A DNA stretch of 14,843 nucleotides from Acidobacteriota bacterium (GTDB lineage Bacteria; Acidobacteriota; Vicinamibacteria; Vicinamibacterales; UBA8438). Shown piece after piece: positions 1-7,500 of the stretch. The stretch is from the NCBI GenBank assembly GCA_003533545.1, contig DQEK01000160.1, positions 9,071 through 23,913 on the forward strand. The letters run 5' to 3'. How positions within the stretch are numbered: position 1 is the first letter of the stretch; every line of letters begins with the position of its first letter. Both the position numbers and the translations under genes were made by a program. Below the pieces are notes generated by a model. It was given only the letters and a program-made list of their open reading frames with translations, made no database searches and was not told where the DNA came from.

Positions 1-1
1 G

Positions 2-226
2 TTCGCCATCGATCACACCAAAATCCGCGGCGCCGTCACAGGGCTTACGACCGAATTGATGACCATTCAAGCTCGGGGCGACATCCGCGAAGCCGAAAGC
101 CTCCTCAAAACCCGCGGAGTCATCAGACCCGAGGTGCAACGCGTGCTCGATCGATTGAGCGGGGTCCCGATCGACATCGAACCTCGCTACATCACAGCGG
201 AACAGCTGGCCCGAGATACCCGATAG
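2..226 (+). CDS. Dipeptidyl-peptidase III-like (peptidase M49) protein, C-terminal fragment
   Basis: The window opens inside this gene. The reading frame starting at base 2 stays open for 74 codons and stops at TAG 224-226. The visible tail contains TELMTIQARGD, then a short helix-like stretch (EAESLLKTRGV), then RPEVQRVLDRL and VPIDIEPRY. From memory, this series closes bacterial dipeptidyl-peptidase III-like (M49) zinc peptidases, which remove dipeptides from the N-terminus of oligopeptides. The zinc-binding motifs HExxGH and EExxAE would lie upstream, outside the window, so catalytic competence cannot be judged. The call rests on tail similarity alone. The next gene, 366 bases downstream on the same strand, looks like a separate transcription unit. 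Confidence 0.72.
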   Translation, partial: FAIDHTKIRGAVTGLTTELMTIQARGDIREAESLLKTRGVIRPEVQRVLDRLSGVPIDIEPRYITAEQLARDTR

Positions 227-592
227 TCATACCTCTCACCGTCCTAGCAGGACCTTGTCACGTCGTGCGTCAGGCGTTCGACATGCCCCCTTGGGAATCC
301 GTTGCCTGTGCAACGGTGCCGGCGCTTGTCCGCTGCAAGAAACCCACAAAACTAAGATGTTCTCGTGCAAAACCTGACTATCTCTCGGGTCTTCGCGAAG
401 AAAGCCCCGTGCGTCGTCTCCCCAAGGTCCTTGGGGTAACCCGAGAGAAATAACTTGCTAGCATCGTCGAGCCGTCGCACGGAACTAACGCGGCGAACTG
501 TGCTGCACGGCAGCTACGGCGGCAGCCGATGTATGCTAGCGGACAATCGGTGCCAGACCCCGCGTTAACGTTCAACGTCCACGGAGCCCACC
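227..592. other. 366-base non-coding gap rich in inverted repeats
   Basis: No convincing gene lies here; a 62-codon open frame at 265-453 has a composition unlike the neighbouring proteins and no Shine-Dalgarno sequence. Visible structures are GTCCT-AGC-AGGAC (241-253), just after the M49 stop; CCGTTGC-CTGT-GCAACGG (299-316); the nested element at 381-448 listed separately; the palindrome TGCTAGCA (456-463); and GCTGC-ACG-GCAGC (502-514). None is followed by a run of T, so I cannot call a classic intrinsic terminator. A -10-like TATGCT at 532-537 could serve the LON-domain gene, but no good -35 matches it. The gap probably holds the end of one transcript and the leader or promoter of the next. 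Confidence 0.6.
381..448. other. Nested inverted-repeat element, candidate structured RNA (three-way junction)
   Basis: TCTCTCGGGT (381-390) is perfectly complementary to ACCCGAGAGA (439-448), giving a 10-bp outer stem. Inside lie two more perfect palindromes: CTTCGCGAAG (391-400), stacked directly on the stem, and CCCCAAGG-T-CCTTGGGG (420-436). If transcribed from either strand, this would fold as a basal stem with two hairpin arms joined by a 19-base single strand (401-419). That layout is typical of riboswitches and small regulatory RNAs, but I do not recognise a known family. A competing pairing exists, because CCTTGGG at 288-294 can also pair with CCCAAGG at 421-427. The strand is unknown. 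On the plus strand it would lie about 145 bases upstream of the LON-domain start codon. Confidence 0.45.
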
Positions 593-1219
593 ATGCTGCC
601 TTCGACTATCCCGATCTTTCCAATGCCGAACGTGGTGCTCTTCCCCGCTGTGTTCCTACCCCTACACATCTTCGAGGCGCGGTATCGCCAGATGCTGTCA
701 GACGCACTACGGGGAGACCGCATCATTGGAATCTCGCTGCTCAAGCGCCAAGAATCTAACGATGATGCCCCCGCGGCGGTCTACCCCATCGGATGCGCCG
801 GTTTGATCAGCCATGCAGAGGAACTACCCAACGGACGCTCTAATATTGTGCTGCGCGGGATACAGCGATTTCGAATCGGATGGGAAGAACACGAGCGGAC
901 TTATCGACGAGCACACATTGAACCACTGCCGGAGAAGGCATCCGAAGCCATCCGCACAAATGTCCACGAGACGCGAACTCAGCTGGAAACACTGCTAGCC
1001 GGTCGACTCGAAACCCTCGATGGTCCGAGCATGGTACCGGGCGGTATGGGCGATGAAGATCTCGTCAATACACTGTCTCAATATCTCGATCTGGAGCCAG
1101 TCGAAAAACAGGCACTGCTCGAGCGAGACGACATTGCCAGTCGGTCTCAAGCGTTGATCGATTTGATTCAGATTCGGACCCTCGCAACGTCTTCAAGCGG
1201 AGGAGCCGGATTGCAGTAG
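593..1219 (+). CDS. LON peptidase substrate-binding domain protein (no protease domain)
   Basis: This 208-residue protein matches the N-terminal substrate-recognition domain of Lon protease (LON_substr_bdg) as a free-standing unit. Recognisable features are IPIFPMPNVVLFP (7-19), PLHIFEARYRQML (23-35), the GCAGLI strand (67-72) and NIVLRGIQRFRI (84-95), followed by a helical C-terminal half (about 117-198). There is no AAA+ ATPase and no Ser/Lys protease domain. Stand-alone members are common in bacteria and are thought to bind unfolded or damaged protein, but their exact role is not settled. The ATG at 593 has GGAG at 583-586 with a 6-base gap. The gene ends only 4 bases from the stop of the converging ypdA-like gene, with no terminator hairpin visible between them. 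Confidence 0.88.
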   Translation: MLPSTIPIFPMPNVVLFPAVFLPLHIFEARYRQMLSDALRGDRIIGISLLKRQESNDDAPAAVYPIGCAGLISHAEELPNGRSNIVLRGIQRFRIGWEEHERTYRRAHIEPLPEKASEAIRTNVHETRTQLETLLAGRLETLDGPSMVPGGMGDEDLVNTLSQYLDLEPVEKQALLERDDIASRSQALIDLIQIRTLATSSSGGAGLQ

Positions 1220-1223
1220 AGGG

Positions 1224-2285
1224 TCACACAAGACTGCCCGCCGGTACGCCCACCGAGTCACGATCCGCCGCAAGACGACGCGCGATCTCCTTGATCACCG
1301 TCTCGCCGTGAAAGCGACCATTTTCGATAAAAATGAGACCGCTGCGTAATCCGGAGACCACCTGTCCAGCCAGGAAGACATTCGGCACGTTGGTTTCGTA
1401 CGTCTCCGGGTTGTGCGCTGGGACCATCGTCCCCGGATCGACAACGACACCGAACCGTTCCAGCATCGCTGTGTCTGGGTGATGGCCGGTCAGCAAAAAC
1501 ACCGCGTCGGCCGCTAGCGTTCGACACCCGGATGACTGCCGAACCGTCACCTCAGTCGATCGGATTTCGATTACCTGGGTCTCAAACAGCGCGGCAACCG
1601 AACCTTCCTTAATCCGGTTCTCTATATCCGGGCGTACCCAGTACTTGATGCCATCGCCCAGCTCGGCCCGTCGATGGACCAATGTTACGCGTGCTCCAGA
1701 GCGATGCAGTTCAAGCGCCGCCTCCGCCGCCGAATTCTTCCCGCCGACGACCACGACGCGCTTCCGGTAGAAGGGGTGGGCCTCTCTGTAGTAATGCGAA
1801 ACATGCGGTAGGTCCTCACCCGGTACCCCCAGCATATTCGGACACTCGTAGGCCCCGACGGCCACCACGACCGTTCTCGCTAAACGCCGTTCTGGACCCG
1901 TTTCCGGATGCCGTGTGTCAACCGCCAGCAGCGAACCACCACCTGGGACTCGCACAGAACTGATCGCTTCGACATCATGCCCAAAATCCACCGTCAAATC
2001 GTAAGCGTCGACCGCCCGTCGGTAGTAGCGTAATGCCTCGTCGCGAGTCGGCTTGGCGTAGGGAGTCACGAATGGAAGCCCGCCGATTTCCAACAGTTCC
2101 GGCGTCGTGAAGAACACCATATTCGTGGGAAAGTGCAAAATCGAATTGACGATCGCGCCCCGCTCGATCACTTGGCAATCGAGTCCAGCCTGACAAGCCG
2201 CGATCGCGCTCGCCAGACCGGCAGGTCCAGCACCCACTACGACCACGTCCCGGGCTTGTTCGACGCCAGTAAGTTCCTGACTCAT
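1224..2285 (-). CDS. ypdA: YpdA-family FAD/NAD(P)-dependent reductase (putative bacillithiol disulfide reductase)
   Basis: A 353-residue two-dinucleotide flavoprotein. The FAD-binding GAGPAG motif is at 18-23. A YpdA-typical stretch runs through IVNSILHFPTNM (45-56), FFTTPELLEIGGLPF (58-72) and KPTRDEALRYYR (78-89). The NADPH-site motif GGKNSA is at 181-186, and NVFLAGQVVSG (302-312) is the C-terminal FAD contact. YpdA (Bdr) is reported in Firmicutes to reduce bacillithiol disulfide in the cytoplasm; substrate use here is inferred. An oddity is that the residue just before the last Gly of the FAD motif is Ala22, where Staphylococcus aureus YpdA has its reported active-site Cys14. The ATG shares an ATGA overlap with the upstream stop, so the two genes are probably translationally coupled. 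Last gene of the hbd-folE operon. Confidence 0.87.
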   Translation of the reverse strand: MSQELTGVEQARDVVVVGAGPAGLASAIAACQAGLDCQVIERGAIVNSILHFPTNMVFFTTPELLEIGGLPFVTPYAKPTRDEALRYYRRAVDAYDLTVDFGHDVEAISSVRVPGGGSLLAVDTRHPETGPERRLARTVVVAVGAYECPNMLGVPGEDLPHVSHYYREAHPFYRKRVVVVGGKNSAAEAALELHRSGARVTLVHRRAELGDGIKYWVRPDIENRIKEGSVAALFETQVIEIRSTEVTVRQSSGCRTLAADAVFLLTGHHPDTAMLERFGVVVDPGTMVPAHNPETYETNVPNVFLAGQVVSGLRSGLIFIENGRFHGETVIKEIARRLAADRDSVGVPAGSLV

Positions 2286-2914
2286 CTCGCCTGATACTCC
2301 ACCTGTACGTCACTGATGACTGCAATCGGCCGACCGGGTGTGGCGAAAGTCTCACGACCGTCCAGGCGCTGCACATCCAGTTCGATGCCGACGATGCTGA
2401 TCTCGGTAACGTCATCCGGGACCGTCACCCGGATCCCCTCAACGGAGACCGGCGCCACTGCCTTGACTCCGCCAGGCCCAGCACCTCCACTGACCCGATC
2501 AGACAAATCCTCGCCCGTTCGAAACTCCGCGAGAATCACCGGACGGGAAAGCACTTCTTCTGTCGTCGCCACCGCCGTTTGCACCAAGTACCTAGCGTAA
2601 CCGCGCCCACGCTCCACCTCTTCTTCAGAATAGGTATGGCGGCCGTGGAGATCGAATGTCACGATCGCCGGGCCCCGATGCGCAGGAACCACCACAATAA
2701 TGCCGTCGGCTACTTCTGTTCCGATCAAAACGTCACAATAGGTCCGGTCTGTCTCAACTCCAACGCCGAGCACGGACGGACAGCGTACCTCCGCCGGCTC
2801 AATACGGCGTGATTGAGCTTCCAGCGTAAGGCCGGCAATCAGCACGACTGCGGTCGCGGTCAGCAACTGGACGTCGGCCGCCAACCTCCGCAGATTAGAG
2901 ATGGCCGTCATCAC
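2282..2914 (-). CDS. Secreted or periplasmic protein of unknown function
   Basis: I do not recognise this 210-residue protein. The N-terminus has basic residues, then a hydrophobic segment (about 17-31, [15 protein letters not shown]) and an AQS-like cleavage site near 33-35, so it looks exported by a Sec signal peptide. The rest is rich in short beta-type strands with two cysteines (VRCPS near 44 and TYCDV near 59) that could form a disulfide outside the cytoplasm. It begins with GTG then ATG in tandem. GTG at 2914 is preferred because GGAG lies 7 bases upstream. The start overlaps the end of folE by 20 bases and the end overlaps ypdA by 4, so it is firmly part of the operon. That places an exported protein between two cytosolic enzymes, with no obvious functional link. 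Confidence 0.75.
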   Translation of the reverse strand: MMTAISNLRRLAADVQLLTATAVVLIAGLTLEAQSRRIEPAEVRCPSVLGVGVETDRTYCDVLIGTEVADGIIVVVPAHRGPAIVTFDLHGRHTYSEEEVERGRGYARYLVQTAVATTEEVLSRPVILAEFRTGEDLSDRVSGGAGPGGVKAVAPVSVEGIRVTVPDDVTEISIVGIELDVQRLDGRETFATPGRPIAVISDVQVEYQAR

Positions 2915-3560
2915 TGGCGCGCTCCGGTCCGGTTCTTAACACCCCGTCCCCGTTTCCAAAACCCAGAAGGTTAAGAAATTCAGTACGTGTCCGGGCGTCA
3001 GTCCGAAACACACCGCGCATAGCACTCGTGAGCGCTTTTGAATTCTGCTTCTCCACACCACGCATCAACATGCAGAGATGCGAAGCCTCGATCACCACCG
3101 CCACCCCCAGCGGATTGAGTTTGGCCGTAATCGTTTCGGCGATCTGATTCGTCAGTCGTTCCTGCACTTGCAACCGTCGACTGAAGACCTCTACGAGCCG
3201 AGGCAACTTGCTCAAGCCAATGACCTTGTCTCGTGGAATGTAGGCGACGTGACAACGGCCGAAGAAGGGCAACAAGTGGTGCTCACAGAGACTGTAGAAG
3301 TCGATGTCTTTCACGATAACCATCTCGTGATACTCGACGCTGAACAGAGCGTCGTTGATGACCACATCGACGTCCTGTTCGTACCCACCAGTCAAAAAAC
3401 GAAGCGCCTTGGCGACCCGTTCCGGCGTCTTGATGAGACCTTCTCGATCTGGGTTCTCTCCTAGTTCGCCCAACAGTACGCGCACCGCCGCCTGAATCCG
3501 CTCGTTTCCAGCCACGACATCGACCGTGGCAACCTGCTCTTCAGTACTGATAAAAGCCAT
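2895..3560 (-). CDS. folE: GTP cyclohydrolase I (FolE)
   Basis: This 221-residue enzyme opens the guanine ring of GTP to give 7,8-dihydroneopterin triphosphate, the first step of tetrahydrofolate synthesis and of some queuosine/pterin routes. The family signature is intact. CEHH (92-95) and HLCMLMRG (161-168) supply the zinc ligands Cys92, His95 and Cys163 (equivalent to Cys110, His113 and Cys181 of the E. coli enzyme). [10 protein letters not shown] (115-124) and RLTNQIAE (135-142) are also typical, as is the C-terminal RTRTEFLNL. The length is normal for a type IA enzyme. The ATG at 3560 lies inside the end of the upstream dehydrogenase gene (20-base overlap), and its own 3' end overlaps the next gene. 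Expression is therefore probably coupled across the operon. All metal ligands are present, so activity is expected. Confidence 0.96.
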   Translation of the reverse strand: MAFISTEEQVATVDVVAGNERIQAAVRVLLGELGENPDREGLIKTPERVAKALRFLTGGYEQDVDVVINDALFSVEYHEMVIVKDIDFYSLCEHHLLPFFGRCHVAYIPRDKVIGLSKLPRLVEVFSRRLQVQERLTNQIAETITAKLNPLGVAVVIEASHLCMLMRGVEKQNSKALTSAMRGVFRTDARTRTEFLNLLGFGNGDGVLRTGPERASDDGHL

Positions 3561-4401
3561 AGCCGCTCTTGCGTCCCAATCGTCCGGCTAGCACCATCCG
3601 CTTCAGTAGCGGGGGAGGCGCGTAGGCAGAATCCCGGAACTCCTCGTACATGATGTTTGCGATGTAATAGGTCGTATCGAGCCCAACGAAATCCAACAAT
3701 GTAAACGGTCCCATCGGATGCCCACACCCCATCGACATCGCGGTGTCGATGTCTTCCAGCGAACCGCATCCACTCTCATAAGCACGCACCGCGCTGAGCA
3801 AATAAGGAATAAGCAAACGATTCACAATGAAACCTGGCTGGTCCGGAGCCGAGACAGGCTTCTTGCCAAGCGCTTGGGCGAACTCAAATACCCGCTCGTA
3901 CGTGGTGTCGACCGTAGATAGCCCACGGATCACCTCAACGAGCCCCATGACCGGCACCGGACTGAAGAAATGGAGGCCTATGAACTTGTCCGGTCGAGTC
4001 GTCGCGGCGGCCAACTCAGTGATACAGACCGACGATGTGTTCGAGCAAAATATCGTCTCAGGCTTAACCACTGGTTCCAATTCTGCAAAAGCTACTTGCT
4101 TAGCTTCGACGTTCTCGACGATAGCCTCAATGACCAGGTCACTCTCGGCAAACGGTTCGACCGTCGTCGTGCCAGTAAGTCGTCCCAGCACCTCCTCGCG
4201 ATCTTCAGCGGTCAACTTGCCTCGCTCGACCCCGCTCTGCAAAAATCGTCCAATTCGATCCAGTCCGGCATCGACAGCAGCCTGATCGACTTCCCGCACG
4301 ATGGTGCGGTAACCGGCTTGCGCGCAAACCTGAGCGATGCCGGAGCCCATCAGCCCACAACCAAGAACTCCCACGACCTGGACCTGCGTGTCGTCAGCCA
4401 T
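3541..4401 (-). CDS. hbd: 3-hydroxybutyryl-CoA dehydrogenase (3-hydroxyacyl-CoA dehydrogenase family)
   Basis: A 286-residue NAD(P)-dependent enzyme that interconverts 3-hydroxyacyl-CoA and 3-ketoacyl-CoA in fatty-acid oxidation, butyrate or polyhydroxybutyrate metabolism. The Rossmann motif GCGLMGSG is at 14-21, [11 protein letters not shown] at 92-102, NTSS at 121-124, and [17 protein letters not shown] (142-158) holds the catalytic His144-Glu156 pair. The C-terminal dimerisation domain has [11 protein letters not shown] (190-200), [15 protein letters not shown] (228-242) and the usual YGFYQY end. The frame is open for another 58 codons upstream, but that stretch is Arg-rich and non-homologous. 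The ATG at 4401 has AGGA 7 bases upstream and gives the family's normal length. It is first in the operon, downstream of a putative promoter. The symbol reflects the family; the acyl chain length used cannot be read from sequence. Confidence 0.94.
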   Translation of the reverse strand: MADDTQVQVVGVLGCGLMGSGIAQVCAQAGYRTIVREVDQAAVDAGLDRIGRFLQSGVERGKLTAEDREEVLGRLTGTTTVEPFAESDLVIEAIVENVEAKQVAFAELEPVVKPETIFCSNTSSVCITELAAATTRPDKFIGLHFFSPVPVMGLVEVIRGLSTVDTTYERVFEFAQALGKKPVSAPDQPGFIVNRLLIPYLLSAVRAYESGCGSLEDIDTAMSMGCGHPMGPFTLLDFVGLDTTYYIANIMYEEFRDSAYAPPPLLKRMVLAGRLGRKSGYGFYQY

Positions 4402-4408
4402 CACCCGT

Positions 4409-4412
4409 TCCT
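4409..4412 (-). promoter_or_regulatory. Shine-Dalgarno sequence fixing the hbd start
   Basis: AGGA on the minus strand lies 7 bases before the ATG at 4401-4399. This supports the internal start over the longer open frame that begins at 4575. Confidence 0.7.
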
Positions 4413-4420
4413 TTCGACGG

Positions 4421-4438
4421 CGGCTGGCTCGCCAGCCG
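4421..4438. repeat. REP-like palindrome A
   Basis: CGGCTGG-CTCG-CCAGCCG is a perfect 7-bp stem with a 4-base loop. It shares the core CCAGCC with palindrome B at 4516-4531. Paired GC-rich intergenic palindromes of this kind are typical of REP or BIME elements, but copies elsewhere in the genome would be needed to prove it is a repeat family. In the hbd leader it could equally act as an mRNA hairpin. Confidence 0.45.
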
Positions 4439-4497
4439 TACAGCCGAGACGCAGCCTGCACCCGTGTGCCAGCGCTCCTCCCCGCTCGAAGCCTTTG

Positions 4498-4506
4498 ATC
4501 ATAGCA
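4498..4506 (-). promoter_or_regulatory. Putative extended -10 promoter for the hbd-folE-ypdA operon
   Basis: On the minus strand the sequence reads TGCTATGAT. This is a TGn extension plus TATGAT, one mismatch from the TATAAT consensus, preceded by TTTT. No good -35 hexamer sits 16-18 bases upstream, which is tolerable for extended -10 promoters. It would start transcription near 4490 and give a leader of about 90 bases containing the palindrome at 4421-4438. This is a sequence-pattern call only. Confidence 0.4.
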
Positions 4507-4515
4507 AAACGGACG

Positions 4516-4531
4516 CCAGCCTCCAGGCTGG
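4516..4531. repeat. REP-like palindrome B, possible terminator stem
   Basis: CCAGCCT-CC-AGGCTGG pairs perfectly over 7 bp. On the minus strand it is followed after about 6 bases by GTTTT, so a weak intrinsic terminator for the upstream glycosyltransferase-methyltransferase gene is possible. It shares the CCAGCC core with palindrome A, 95 bases away, and a further GCTGGC lies just beyond (4534-4539). Confidence 0.4.
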
Positions 4532-4712
4532 TCGCTGGCTCTGGCCAAGAAGACAACGGAAGGTGGGATGACCAAGGCCCAGACGAGCGGGGCCTAACGC
4601 GGACACGCACTCAATCGCGAGGCCGTTGAGTACCTCGAACGGCAAATCAGAACAGCCCGCGCAATCCCGGAGCCCGCACCGCAGAGACAACCAGTCGCAT
4701 GCGAACCCACAT

Positions 4713-7313
4713 TTAACGCTTTCGAACTACCTCGGCCCTGGCAATCGCCACGCTGGGTCGCTTGCCGAACCAAGCTCGCACCGCTGTTTCAAATGGGTCG
4801 TCTTCCCAGAACAGCACATGGTCGTGGGTCACATAGGGGTAGAGCAGGGGGTTGTTGTCGAACAGGGACCCATCCGACTGAGGAAGCTTCGCCTGCCTCC
4901 GATTCACGTTGTACAGAATGGCCCCGTTCTTGGCGGTACGATACATCTCCGAGATGTAGAGGTCCCGTGCTGCACGGTCCATCTCCATGAATGAATTGAA
5001 GTTAACCGCAACATCGAACTGCTCCGAGACCAACGCTGAAATGTCAGCTGTTCGGACCAGATACACGTGTCCGGGTTCAGGGTTACCGGGCGGTGCATCG
5101 GCGTGTACGACCGCGTCCGGCCAGTAGCGACTAATGTTAAGAGAGGCATTCATCAGCATCTCCGGCAGGTCAACGATCACATAGCTCCGCGCAAAGCCGG
5201 TGGAGAGCAGAAACGTAGCCAAGTTACCGGCGCCGGCGCCGACCTCCAACACGTGAAGGTTGCGACGACCGAGATGCTCGCCGCACAACTGCTCAAGCAC
5301 CCTAGCGCGGTAGTAATGCCTAATCGCTGTCATGCTCGATTTGATCCGGAACGGTCGAATGAAGGCCAAATAATCGTCTAGCAACTCCTCCTGCTCGAGC
5401 CAGGCAAGCGCTGAGACATGTTCCCACTCATCGAGACTCAAACCCGGCACCTTCGAACCCGAGCGGCGAACCATAGGCTTGATGCCCTTCCACGCCTCCA
5501 GCGCCCGTCGTAGTGAGGGGTCTTCGTCGACCTCAAGGCCATCCGCCAGCGGTCGGAATGTGTAGCCGAGCTCTGCCACAACGTCCGCCACTCTTAGTTC
5601 CGCGGATCCAGTATTCGACTCTGCTCGTGCGCGCGCATTGGCAATCTGGTGTTTCCAGAACTCACTAATCGTCCCATCGTTTCCCAGCGTGGAGAGGTCG
5701 GTGCCTTCGAGGGACGCCAAGAAGGCGTCAGGAACCGCTCCAGCCACCTGCTCGGTGACCTCGGAGTTCCCAAGCGAGTCCGATGTCTTACACCCCGACT
5801 CCAGGGGGATCGATCCGGCCACAGGAATGTCGACATCCCGGTCGAACATCCGCTGCGCCGCGCCCACGCCACTCAAGACGGGACGAGAAGCGCGGACCCA
5901 CGACAGCAGACCCCGCGATGCCGCTCCGCGCCCGGCGTTCTCGATGGCATTAACCGTCAACGTCGTCGCGCGCCCTGCCTCCCCCGGCGCCCAAACAAAC
6001 GATTCAGCGCCGGCGCGATCGCCGATCGCACTGGTTTCAAGCGCGCTCCCGAGTAGCTTGAGGTGACCTTGGAGCGTGTGAGAAAGTTCGACGAATCCGC
6101 CCAGAGAGCGCAACAACCGGTGAAAATGGACCGTGTCCTGCTGGCCACCGGCACATCCTGGGACTAGCAGACTATAGACCGGTGTCCCAACCAGCGCTGC
6201 CTCAAGCATCGCCCCGGTGTTAATGCCTACGGCAATTGCAGCGTGGGTCAGGCAGTCGAACAATCGCTGCGGGTCGTCAGACCGATCGAGTGCTACGTGA
6301 GGTCCCCAATCGTTCTGGCGAGCCTCGTACTCGTCTCGACGCTGTGGATGTGGTCGGATGACGATGTTGCAACGACGCACCGCCTCGTCAGTAGAGGCAC
6401 GAACGGCCTGGACCCAGCGATCGACGAACGCCGGTTCTCGGGGCGCCATCAACAGTGACGAACCGAGAAATACGCACAGAGGACGACCAGGCAGAAGTTC
6501 AAGCGACTCGCAGTACCGGTTACGATCCGTCGAGACCGAGCGGTCGACAAAATGATCGAAACGCGGAGCCCCCGTGACGACGATACGCTCATCCGGTACC
6601 CCATGTAGCGCCCGCGCAACCCCTCGCTGCGACTCGTTCCAGACGAGAAGCCGATCCGGAATGACGTGCAACGCCCCGTCAATCATCAGATCGTCCCAGC
6701 TACCGACCGGTGCCACAACGGGGATCCCCACGGACTGGGCAGCCTTAACGAAGTCAACCAGGTTCGATTCCAGGCGGACCAACGGGGCCACGACCAACAC
6801 CTCAGGCCGCTCTCCTTCCAAGAACACTCCGATCGCTGGATCTACCGGAAGAACAGTCTCCATCTTCTCGAGTAACTGCCAAAGATTGCTGCGTTCGGCG
6901 TCGCCAAGTTCGGACAGAAATCTCCCCCACTCGTCTCCACTTAACCTAGCCCCGCACATTGGGCAAGCGGACACGATGTGGGTGGTCCGTCCATCAGAGG
7001 CCACGCGAGCCAGGAGGCGCTGCGCCCGTTGTCGTAATTGGCTCGCAGCCGAGTACCGCGGGTCGAGATAAAACGAGAAATCCCGAAGACTACGCAACAA
7101 ACGCGCCGCCAGTCCCCACTCGTCCCGGCGACGAGGCGGACAGGCCATCGCCTGGATAGCAGAGTCCTCCGAGAGGCGCTCCGGTAGCGTCGGCGGTTGC
7201 TTCTTGGTAGCGACGCCTATTCGCACCTCGTGCCCGCGTGCCGCCAACTCCTGCATCACGGACTCGAACGTGCCAATGAAATCGCTGTGAGATAGTACGA
7301 AAAGAGTTTTCAC
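4713..7313 (-). CDS. Two-domain glycosyltransferase-like / SAM methyltransferase fusion protein
   Basis: An 866-residue cytoplasmic protein. Residues 1-430 look like a GT-B fold transferase of the CDP-glycerol glycerophosphotransferase type: KTLFVLSHSDFIGTF at the N-terminus, VTGAPRFD (246-253), the family-like IRPHPQRR (319-326) and INTGAMLEAALVGTPVYSL (364-382). Residues about 430-555 look like a low-conservation linker. Residues about 570-866 form a SAM-dependent methyltransferase with motif I VLEVGAGAGN (688-697), an acidic strand VIVDLPEML (712-720) and FNSFMEM (772-778), resembling putative sugar O-methyltransferases of polysaccharide clusters. It probably transfers and methylates a sugar or polyol phosphate on a surface glycan; this is inferred. 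The start is GTG at 7313 with AGAGGG just upstream. No other glycan genes are next to it. A lone CPMC (117-120) has no matching second Cys pair. Confidence 0.72.
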   Translation of the reverse strand: MKTLFVLSHSDFIGTFESVMQELAARGHEVRIGVATKKQPPTLPERLSEDSAIQAMACPPRRRDEWGLAARLLRSLRDFSFYLDPRYSAASQLRQRAQRLLARVASDGRTTHIVSACPMCGARLSGDEWGRFLSELGDAERSNLWQLLEKMETVLPVDPAIGVFLEGERPEVLVVAPLVRLESNLVDFVKAAQSVGIPVVAPVGSWDDLMIDGALHVIPDRLLVWNESQRGVARALHGVPDERIVVTGAPRFDHFVDRSVSTDRNRYCESLELLPGRPLCVFLGSSLLMAPREPAFVDRWVQAVRASTDEAVRRCNIVIRPHPQRRDEYEARQNDWGPHVALDRSDDPQRLFDCLTHAAIAVGINTGAMLEAALVGTPVYSLLVPGCAGGQQDTVHFHRLLRSLGGFVELSHTLQGHLKLLGSALETSAIGDRAGAESFVWAPGEAGRATTLTVNAIENAGRGAASRGLLSWVRASRPVLSGVGAAQRMFDRDVDIPVAGSIPLESGCKTSDSLGNSEVTEQVAGAVPDAFLASLEGTDLSTLGNDGTISEFWKHQIANARARAESNTGSAELRVADVVAELGYTFRPLADGLEVDEDPSLRRALEAWKGIKPMVRRSGSKVPGLSLDEWEHVSALAWLEQEELLDDYLAFIRPFRIKSSMTAIRHYYRARVLEQLCGEHLGRRNLHVLEVGAGAGNLATFLLSTGFARSYVIVDLPEMLMNASLNISRYWPDAVVHADAPPGNPEPGHVYLVRTADISALVSEQFDVAVNFNSFMEMDRAARDLYISEMYRTAKNGAILYNVNRRQAKLPQSDGSLFDNNPLLYPYVTHDHVLFWEDDPFETAVRAWFGKRPSVAIARAEVVRKR

Positions 7314-7500
7314 GGTGCCCTCTACAGGTGCCGACAGTGCGCGGAACCGCTCACCCGAGCATGCACCAACGTCCGGTTATTGCAGTGTGCCTAAGATAGC
7401 CAGGGGAGGCCTGGAAACGAACGTGGATCCGCCGGAACTCCGCATCCATTCTCACGAATTGCCACGAAATCGCTGGCGGAGCTTCGCAGCCGAGACCGCA

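Larger units (their letters stand above)
4402..4712. other. 311-base intergenic region with palindromes and a promoter-like site
   Basis: No gene is supported here. From right to left (the direction of neighbouring transcription) it contains an imperfect hairpin AGGCCC/GGGCCT (4575-4580 with 4590-4595, 9-base loop), which may end the glycosyltransferase-methyltransferase transcript although no T-run follows. Next is the palindrome CCAGCCT-CC-AGGCTGG (4516-4531), with TTTT a few bases beyond it. Then come the extended -10 site and the palindrome CGGCTGG-CTCG-CCAGCCG (4421-4438) in the hbd leader. The long open frames crossing this gap are Arg-rich and run antisense to hbd, so they are not taken as genes. 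Confidence 0.6.

Noticed and set aside
420..436. Intrinsic terminator at CCCCAAGG-T-CCTTGGGG
   Set aside because: No T-run follows on either strand and the stem is nested in a larger structure.
381..448. Known riboswitch, 6S RNA, SRP RNA or tmRNA
   Set aside because: I compared the conserved cores I remember (c-di-GMP-I, SAM, TPP, 6S, SRP) and none fits; some short similarities, such as GACGCACGGGGC to a c-di-GMP-I core, lack the rest of the fold.
265..453. 62-codon open frame in the left gap
   Set aside because: No Shine-Dalgarno sequence, Arg/Pro/Cys-rich composition unlike real neighbours, and it overlaps the palindromic element.
4402..4575. 58-residue N-terminal extension of the hydroxybutyryl-CoA dehydrogenase
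   Set aside because: Non-homologous and Arg-rich; the ATG at 4401 has a good Shine-Dalgarno sequence and gives the family length.
3970..4629. 219-codon plus-strand open frame opposite the dehydrogenase
   Set aside because: Shadow of the dehydrogenase gene, Ser/Arg-rich, with no recognisable domain.
6954..6965. Zinc-ribbon CPMC inside the transferase half
   Set aside because: Only one Cys pair is present, with no second CxxC in range, so a zinc ribbon is not supported.
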